A DNA stretch of 20,656 bases from Bacteroidales bacterium. Lineage in GTDB: Bacteria > Bacteroidota > Bacteroidia > Bacteroidales > UBA932. The notes below the pieces were generated by a model. The model did not search any database, had not been told where the DNA came from, and worked only from the letters and a program-made list of their open reading frames with translations. Position numbers and translations under genes: made by a program. Position 1 is the first letter of the stretch, and every line of letters starts with the position of its first letter. The stretch is taken from positions 1 through 20,656 of the forward strand of contig SFMU01000046.1 in NCBI GenBank assembly GCA_004552965.1, given 5' to 3'. Positions 16,879-20,656 of this stretch are shown in pieces.

Positions 16879-16904
16879 GAACGAAAGTACATTTATTTTC
16901 GTTC
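16879..16904 (-). promoter_or_regulatory. Dyad-embedded promoter for the minus-strand NVEALA/propeller unit
   Basis: GAACGAAA (16879-16886) and TTTCGTTC (16897-16904) form a perfect 8-bp inverted repeat around a 10-nt spacer. On the minus strand the right arm contains TACTTTCG (16889 to 16882), one base off the TAnnTTTG -7 consensus. The 26-nt block aligns without gaps to the tolC promoter dyad at 343-368: the core AATAAATGTACTTT is almost identical, two base pairs in the arms differ in both arms so that pairing is kept, and both are followed by ATTG. Transcription would run through the hairpin at 16831-16815 into the NVEALA relic and the propeller gene. Confidence 0.5.
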
Positions 16905-16958
16905 CGGATTAACCCTGGTCTTTATTGGTAAAAGAAGGGCTATCTTGTTGGACATCTT

Positions 16959-17352
16959 CTAAGTATATGACAAAAATTTGAAAATATTGATTCGATATCG
17001 GTCTGTATGGTTCATAAGGCATTGTGAGATGTACTCCAGTCCATATTTGAACAAACTCACAGCCCTTCGCCCATGCTTCGGGACCTTTATCGGTTTGATG
17101 TTTTCGTGAATAAAAATTCCAACAAGGTAGCACCACACGTACGCAATCATGATGATGGAGAACAGATTCGACATACGCCCACGGTCCCTGACATGTGAGC
17201 CTTCGATATCAAACCCGCTGCACCTTGCAGAGGGCACATATCACCAGGCTCATAGCCTTAATTCTTGCCAGATTCATACTTTCCCCGAAATGCATGCTCA
17301 GAATTGGATATAATTCGCTACTTTTGTAGTGGACTTTGGAGTTTCGTAACAT
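16959..17352 (-). mobile_element. IS4-family transposase relic with internal deletion
   Basis: On the minus strand, the ATG at 17352 opens MLRNSKVHYKSSELYPILSM and continues to MNLARIKAMSLVICALCKVQ, the N-terminal region of Bacteroidetes IS4-type transposases. It stops at 17211-17209. In an overlapping frame the sequence resumes at about 17222 with GFDIEGSHVRDRGRMSNLF, then IMIAYVWCYLVGIFIHENIKP and NIFKFLSYT to a TAG at 16961-16959, the C-terminal region. The catalytic DDE middle, more than half of the usual protein, is missing and the frames do not match, so it cannot be active. A 9-bp inverted repeat, TTTCGTAAC (17342-17350) with GTTACGAAA (17383-17391), overlaps the start; whether it marks the element end is unclear. 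No confident terminal repeats or target duplication are visible. Confidence 0.75.
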
Positions 17353-17404
17353 GGTAATAATGTGAGAGTTATATACCTTAAAGTTACGAAATTTCAAGGT
17401 CTTA

Positions 17405-17560
17405 TGCAAAATCGGTTAGACCGGTGGGATGCCTCTGGAGCACCTGTGGGGCAGGTCCGTTCCCTAACCGACACGATTTCTGCACCGGTTAGACCGGTAG
17501 GACGCAACACAGGGCACTGTGGCAGGGGCCACCTCCCTAACCGATTTTACCGGGAGAGCA
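17405..17560 (+). repeat. Left 156-bp bipartite palindromic repeat (REP-like pair)
   Basis: This block is repeated in the same orientation at 18797-18952, with four mismatches by eye and equal length. Its ends are inverted repeats: GCAAAATCGGTTAG at the left and CTAACCGATTTTAC at the right (13 of 14 positions complementary here). Inside are two 56-nt units, 17414-17469 and 17487-17542. Each starts GGTTAGACCGGT(G/A)GGA(T/C)GC and ends CCCTAACC, so each has its own GGTTAG/CTAACC terminal palindrome, joined by a 17-nt spacer. The first unit also contains the short stem ACCTG/CAGGT. The architecture resembles paired REP units associated with REP-type transposases, and the transposase gene lies immediately downstream. 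Confidence 0.85.
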
Positions 17561-17635
17561 TATTCATACAAGCCAGGTCATTGATTCGGTAATGAAAAGT
17601 TGATGCATCTGTTTATGGATTCAAAAAACATTATT

Positions 17636-17643
17636 TACTTTTG
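17636..17643 (+). promoter_or_regulatory. Promoter box for the REP-associated transposase
   Basis: TACTTTTG matches the TAnnTTTG consensus and lies 35 nt before the transposase ATG, outside the flanking repeat. A TTTA at about 17612-17615 is a weak candidate for the -33 element. The transposase therefore appears to have its own promoter. Confidence 0.5.
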
Positions 17644-17678
17644 TCAACAGCCCTATCAATTGGGATGAACCATAAACT

Positions 17679-18701
17679 ATGAGACTATCTGAAGAACTTC
17701 GTCACCGGGTCCGGGAGGACCTGGGGCTTCTCGCACCTTTCAGCAGGGGGCAAGACATCACAATCCGGAACTGCTGGCACTTTTCCACGGACGGCAACTT
17801 TTCAAGTGTTCTCTTTCAGGATGAGACCGACTTCATCGACGGGATGAACAGGGTGTGTATCGTCTCAATGAAGCACAAAGTGGTCATACTTGCTTTCGTC
17901 CTGATGGACAACCATTTGCATTTTATACTGCATGGTGACTTGACAGAGTGCATCATATTCATGCAAGACTATATCAGGAGGACCTCCGTCGCATTTCACC
18001 AGCGGCACGGGGTTTCGCACATATTCAAAGGAGTGCCCGTCAACCACCAGGCCGTAACCACAGACAGATACCTGAAAACCGCAATATGCTACGTCTTCAA
18101 GAACCCTCCCTGTGCCGGTACCAGATTCATGGGATGGAATTACCCCTGGGGCAGCGGCGGCATGTACTTCAGGATGGATGAAAGATGGTCCTCTTCGAAA
18201 AGGATTCAGCACGGAAGCGGACCGGGGTCTGGGCCAAATGAATATGACGAAGCGAGTCCAAGGTCGGAACCAGCCGTCGCCAACTCAACAAGCGACATGA
18301 GCAAAAACCAGAGGAAACGGTATTTCAAGACAAATGCCGCCATTCCAGACGGCCTGGCAATGCATGAAGGAATTGTACTGCCGTATGAATATGTTGCCGT
18401 GGACATCGTTGAGGAACTGTTCAGGAGTACCAGAAGCTTCAATTACTTCATGTGCATCACAAAAGAGGATGAGATTGAGAAAAAAGGAGGGTATATTTCA
18501 AGACTGAGTATTCCTGACAACGAATTGAGGCAATGCAGGGATGAACTGCTAAAAGAGAGGTTCGGGAAGGGCATCCGTATGCTGGGTACAGACGAAAGAC
18601 TGTTACTGGGGAAACTGTTGAAAAGGAAGTACAACTGCTCCACCAAGCAGATATCCCGTATGGTGAGTTTGGCATATTCGCAGATAAAGGATCTGCTCTA
18701 G
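17679..18701 (+). CDS. REP-associated tyrosine transposase-like protein (Y1/HUH, RAYT)
   Basis: This 340-residue protein carries the single-strand-DNA transposase fold of the IS200/TnpA superfamily. The HUH motif is HLH at residues 79-81 within VLMDNHLHFIL. Tyr98 in QDYIRRTSVAFHQRHGVSHIFKG is the likely catalytic Tyr: its position and the RHG...F-x-G context match REP-associated transposases rather than IS200 TnpA. The segment DRYLKTAICYVFKNPP is also typical. Residues of about 190-215 form a low-complexity Gly/Ser/Pro linker. The C-terminal part ends in a helix-turn-helix-like stretch (LLGKLLKRKYNCSTKQISRM) that may bind the repeat. In known RAYT systems the enzyme mobilises flanking REP palindromes and is not itself a conventional IS. 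Here two 156-bp repeats flank it, strongly supporting this reading. The frame is intact. Confidence 0.88.
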   Translation: MRLSEELRHRVREDLGLLAPFSRGQDITIRNCWHFSTDGNFSSVLFQDETDFIDGMNRVCIVSMKHKVVILAFVLMDNHLHFILHGDLTECIIFMQDYIRRTSVAFHQRHGVSHIFKGVPVNHQAVTTDRYLKTAICYVFKNPPCAGTRFMGWNYPWGSGGMYFRMDERWSSSKRIQHGSGPGSGPNEYDEASPRSEPAVANSTSDMSKNQRKRYFKTNAAIPDGLAMHEGIVLPYEYVAVDIVEELFRSTRSFNYFMCITKEDEIEKKGGYISRLSIPDNELRQCRDELLKERFGKGIRMLGTDERLLLGKLLKRKYNCSTKQISRMVSLAYSQIKDLL

Positions 18702-18736
18702 GCGAGTCCCATAGCCCTTCTGCGACTGGCTCACCA

Positions 18737-18781
18737 AGGTCTGGAATCTAGCCTTAAACCAACCGAGCTATTCCCAGACCT
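18737..18781. other. Hairpin downstream of the transposase gene
   Basis: AGGTCTGG (18737-18744) pairs perfectly with CCAGACCT (18774-18781), and TAGC (18749-18752) with GCTA (18767-18770) extends the stem after a small internal loop. It lies 35 nt after the transposase stop and 15 nt before the right repeat. No T-run follows, so terminator function is uncertain; it could be a further REP-like structure. Confidence 0.45.
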
Positions 18782-18796
18782 GGCACTTTCTCCTTC

Positions 18797-18952
18797 TGCA
18801 AAATCGGTTAGACCGGTGGGATGCCTCTGGAGCACCTGTGGGGCAGGTCTGTTCCCTAACCGACACGATTTCTGCACCGGTTAGACCGGTAGGACGCAAC
18901 ACAGGGCACTGTGGCAGGGGGTACCTCCCTAACCGATTTTGCCGGGAGAGCA
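18797..18952 (+). repeat. Right 156-bp bipartite palindromic repeat (REP-like pair)
   Basis: This is the second copy of the block at 17405-17560, in direct orientation. Differences seen are one C/T in the first unit, two adjacent changes in the second unit and one A/G at the end. The terminal inverted repeat is perfect here: GCAAAATCGGTTAG at 18798-18811 with CTAACCGATTTTGC at the right end. The change in the second unit removes a GTGGC/GCCAC stem present in the left copy, while both GGTTAG/CTAACC pairs are untouched, pointing to the latter as the functional palindrome. No obvious target duplication brackets the transposase-plus-repeats block. Confidence 0.85.
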
Positions 18953-19112
18953 CCGAGTCGATATTTCTCCGGGCCGGTGCCTGCCGATGAATATGAATTG
19001 AGGCGGGAATATAGGATAAAAGGGAACCAACCTAAATCCTGAAATGACACGAAGGCACAGGTGCCAAGACCTGCCATAACACCGTGCGTATTAAGGTTTT
19101 GGGATATATTAG

Positions 19113-19151
19113 AGTCTTGCCCACGGATTATCTGGAACCGTTGGCAAGACT
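19113..19151. other. Long hairpin overlapping the NVEALA promoter -33 region
   Basis: AGTCTTGCC (19113-19121) is perfectly complementary to GGCAAGACT (19143-19151). Inside, after a one-base mismatch, ACGG (19123-19126) pairs with CCGT (19138-19141). The 3' arm is followed by ATTATTTTATC, T-rich but interrupted. It could terminate transcription arriving from the mobile strip. Its 3' arm also contains the TTG (19141-19143) that would be the -33 element of the NVEALA promoter, so an operator role is equally possible. Confidence 0.55.
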
Positions 19152-19163
19152 ATTATTTTATCT

Positions 19164-19171
19164 TATTTTTG
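19164..19171 (+). promoter_or_regulatory. Promoter box for the NVEALA/propeller unit
   Basis: TATTTTTG matches TAnnTTTG and lies 34 nt before the NVEALA ATG. A TTG at 19141-19143 is at the correct distance (about 26 nt between centres) to serve as the -33 element, making this the best two-part promoter in the window. Confidence 0.6.
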
Positions 19172-19205
19172 CAACCGTAGATTGAACATTTAATGCGATA
19201 GTACA

Positions 19206-19463
19206 ATGAAAAAGTTCCAGATGTATTTAATTTGCACCATTGCTTCAATAGCAATCGCTTTTGTTGTAGCTTCTGCTGTTCATAGCAGACAGAATTCTCT
19301 TTTGTTAAAGAATGTAGAGGCTCTCGCCGAGAGTGAGCAGCATGCTCTTGGACAGTGCGATAATTCTGTCAATCAAGAATGTGTTGGTGTCTGCGATGAT
19401 TGCGGCGCGGTTGTTTATGCCTCCGGATTCAAAGGTATCGGATATAATATTCATCACAAATGA
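19206..19463 (+). CDS. NVEALA-family secreted peptide
   Basis: This 85-residue precursor has a charged N-terminus (MKK), a hydrophobic signal segment at about residues 7-25, and the exact family motif NVEALA at 36-41, followed by ESEQHALG. The mature part has four Cys (CDNSVNQECVGVCDDCG), which could form disulphides or bind metal. NVEALA proteins are a Bacteroidetes family of small predicted exported peptides of unknown function, usually found beside six-bladed propeller lipoproteins. Its TGA overlaps the downstream propeller ATG (ATGA), so the two are translationally coupled. The damaged minus-strand counterpart at 16639-16777 has the same position relative to its propeller gene. Confidence 0.88.
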   Translation: MKKFQMYLICTIASIAIAFVVASAVHSRQNSLLLKNVEALAESEQHALGQCDNSVNQECVGVCDDCGAVVYASGFKGIGYNIHHK

Positions 19464-20524
19464 AAAGATTCTTCGGCATTCTGCCCGTTGCGATGGCTGC
19501 CCTTTCCATGATGATTTCCTGTTCAGGCGGAGACGGTGGTTATCGTGCACCCATATTCAAACAAGAAGCAAGGCTGGACTTTGAAATCCTTGGAGATGAG
19601 TTTTTGGGGTCTCCTTCCAATATTGTTGCCACAGATAACTATCTGCTTGTCAGCGGATACACCAGGAACGGAGGGCCGACATTCTTCGTTTTTGATAAAA
19701 ATGGGAATCCGGTACGTTCAGGAATCAATTCCGGGAGAGGCCCAGGTGAGACGATTTCCGGCTACATCAATATGTCCGTTGACGATGACACTGTCCAGTA
19801 CAATGACGTCCAGACGGGTTGGAGACTTGCCTTTTCTTTGGAAGAATTCCTGAAAGACGGGACTCTGGAGATACAGATGGAGGCTTTGGATTTGCCCGGA
19901 TGGTGCACCTATGCCATGCGGACTCCCAAGGGAGACGAAATCCGATTGATTTCCAGGAGCGGCAAGAAAGATCTTGACATGCCGCAACGGACCATTCAGT
20001 TAGAGTCCGAAGGCGCCACTTATGAATATACCGAACCGGCAATCGAAGATAGGGAAATAGCCTTCTTCGCATCTCTACAACGCTCAATCGTCTATTCTCC
20101 AGACGGGACCCGAATGGTTGTCAGCGGTGTGCCAGGTTTCATTCTTGAAATTTTCAATTTGGAAGGAGGTATCCAAAGAAAGACTATCAAACGTTTCCTG
20201 CCGCCGGCAGTCACACTCGAAAACGGATCATACACCCAAAATGATGAATATGTCTTCGGTGGAGGCAATTTATGCACAACTGAGAAATACATTTATTCAG
20301 CATATGACGGGGAACGTACCGCCAAAGAATTCAGGGCGTCAGGAATGAATTGTCTGCTGTACGACAAGATTGCAGTTTTTGATTGGGACGGCAATCCGAA
20401 ATACCTTTATAAAAGTGACTACAGGATAATGAGTTTGTCAGTAGAAAACGATACTACGGTTTACGCCTGCCTTGAGACAGAAGACGGTAAGCATTTTGTC
20501 GGGAAGGCCTCATTGAAACTGTAG
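19460..20524 (+). CDS. Six-bladed beta-propeller lipoprotein paired with NVEALA peptide
   Basis: This 354-residue protein starts within the ATGA overlap with the NVEALA gene and begins with a lipoprotein signal peptide ending in MISC (Cys21). Blade-like repeats include DNYLLVSGYTRNGGPTFFVF, NPVRSGINSGRGPGETISGY, LQRSIVYSPDGTRMVVSG and DKIAVFDWDGNPKYLYKSDY. The GRGPGE motif after an initial blade is common in the BF3164-like and six-bladed propeller lipoproteins of Bacteroidales. No catalytic residues are evident, and function is unknown. The coupling suggests that the protein and peptide act together at the cell surface or in the periplasm (inference). It is divergent in sequence from the minus-strand propeller, so this is not a recent duplication. 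Confidence 0.85.
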   Translation: MKRFFGILPVAMAALSMMISCSGGDGGYRAPIFKQEARLDFEILGDEFLGSPSNIVATDNYLLVSGYTRNGGPTFFVFDKNGNPVRSGINSGRGPGETISGYINMSVDDDTVQYNDVQTGWRLAFSLEEFLKDGTLEIQMEALDLPGWCTYAMRTPKGDEIRLISRSGKKDLDMPQRTIQLESEGATYEYTEPAIEDREIAFFASLQRSIVYSPDGTRMVVSGVPGFILEIFNLEGGIQRKTIKRFLPPAVTLENGSYTQNDEYVFGGGNLCTTEKYIYSAYDGERTAKEFRASGMNCLLYDKIAVFDWDGNPKYLYKSDYRIMSLSVENDTTVYACLETEDGKHFVGKASLKL

Positions 20525-20532
20525 TCTTACCG

Positions 20533-20656
20533 GTGAGTTCCCTTCCGGGTGACAGTCTTCTGCCTTTCATAAGTTCCGTAAATTATAATGACAGCATAAA
20601 AGACGTTCTTGAATTTGCCGGCATCACGTATCTGGTCACGGAACTTGACACTGTCA
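20533..20656 (+). CDS. Possible partial ORF running off the right edge
   Basis: From a GTG at 20533 a frame stays open to the window end (41 codons, starting VSSLPGDSLLPFISSVNYND). Codon choice looks like the neighbouring genes and the frame is open slightly upstream, back to a TAA within the propeller gene. There is no ATG, no clear ribosome site, and only 8 nt after the propeller stop. It could be a third gene of this unit, part of a decayed gene, or chance. No family is recognisable. Confidence 0.25.
   Translation, partial: MSSLPGDSLLPFISSVNYNDSIKDVLEFAGITYLVTELDTV

Larger units (their letters stand above)
18953..19205. other. Gap between right REP-like repeat and NVEALA gene
   Basis: From the transposase stop at 18701 to the NVEALA start there are about 500 nt without a gene. 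They hold the 18737-18781 hairpin, the right repeat, the 19113-19151 hairpin and the 19164-19171 promoter. Between 18953 and 19112 I see nothing recognisable. The short minus-strand frames there run through the repeat and have no family features. Confidence 0.5.

Noticed and set aside
16909..17136. 75-codon minus-strand frame as an independent small gene
   Set aside because: It overlaps the IS4 C-terminal relic in another frame, and the relic's frame carries the recognisable family sequence.
17405..18952. Direct repeats as a CRISPR array or as LTR/IS ends
   Set aside because: There are only two 156-bp copies about 1.4 kb apart around a Y1 transposase, with no short repeat-spacer series and no DDE or integrase gene; REP-like repeats fit better.

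Overview
The window looks like a chromosomal segment of a Bacteroidales bacterium; genus and family cannot be fixed from it. Reasons: promoters of the Bacteroidetes type (TAnnTTTG, usually without clear Shine-Dalgarno sequences), lipoproteins with short lipoboxes, NVEALA-type secreted peptides paired with six-bladed beta-propeller lipoproteins, and a Bacteroidetes-style tandem RND efflux operon. The sequence is moderately GC-rich by eye; the non-coding strip at 16.7-17.4 kb is clearly more AT-rich.

Layout. (1) 1-418: no intact gene; a probable decayed signal peptidase I tail on the minus strand at the left edge, a strong hairpin, and a promoter embedded in an inverted repeat. (2) 419-9152: a four-gene tripartite efflux operon: TolC-like channel, lipoprotein periplasmic adaptor, and two different RND permeases whose genes overlap by 17 nt. 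(3) 9292-15571: a plus-strand run aroC, sufB, pnuC, sufC, CPPED1-like phosphoesterase lipoprotein, sufD, ispE. It builds Fe-S clusters (SufBCD) but is interrupted by a vitamin/nucleoside transporter gene and a phosphoesterase gene. SufD is about half the usual length, and ispE is broken by a deletion that removes its ATP-binding loop. No sufS or sufE is present. (4) 15607-16904, minus strand: a beta-propeller lipoprotein preceded by a damaged NVEALA peptide gene and its promoter. (5) 16959-18952: a mobile-element strip containing an internally deleted IS4-family transposase relic and a REP-associated (Y1/HUH) transposase gene flanked by two nearly identical 156-bp copies of a two-unit palindromic repeat. 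(6) 19113-20524, plus strand: a hairpin, a promoter, an intact NVEALA peptide gene and a second beta-propeller lipoprotein, overlapping by ATGA; then a possible partial ORF to the right edge.

Three things stand out. First, the transposase with its flanking bipartite repeats looks like a self-contained RAYT/REP system in a Bacteroidales genome. Second, two divergently oriented NVEALA/propeller modules, one intact and one damaged, sit on either side of the mobile strip. Third, a 26-nt promoter-containing dyad occurs upstream of both the efflux operon and the damaged NVEALA gene, with paired changes in its arms that preserve the symmetry. Several genes (ispE, the NVEALA relic, the IS4 relic, perhaps the signal peptidase relic) share one kind of damage, an internal deletion. 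This could be real decay or an assembly artefact.
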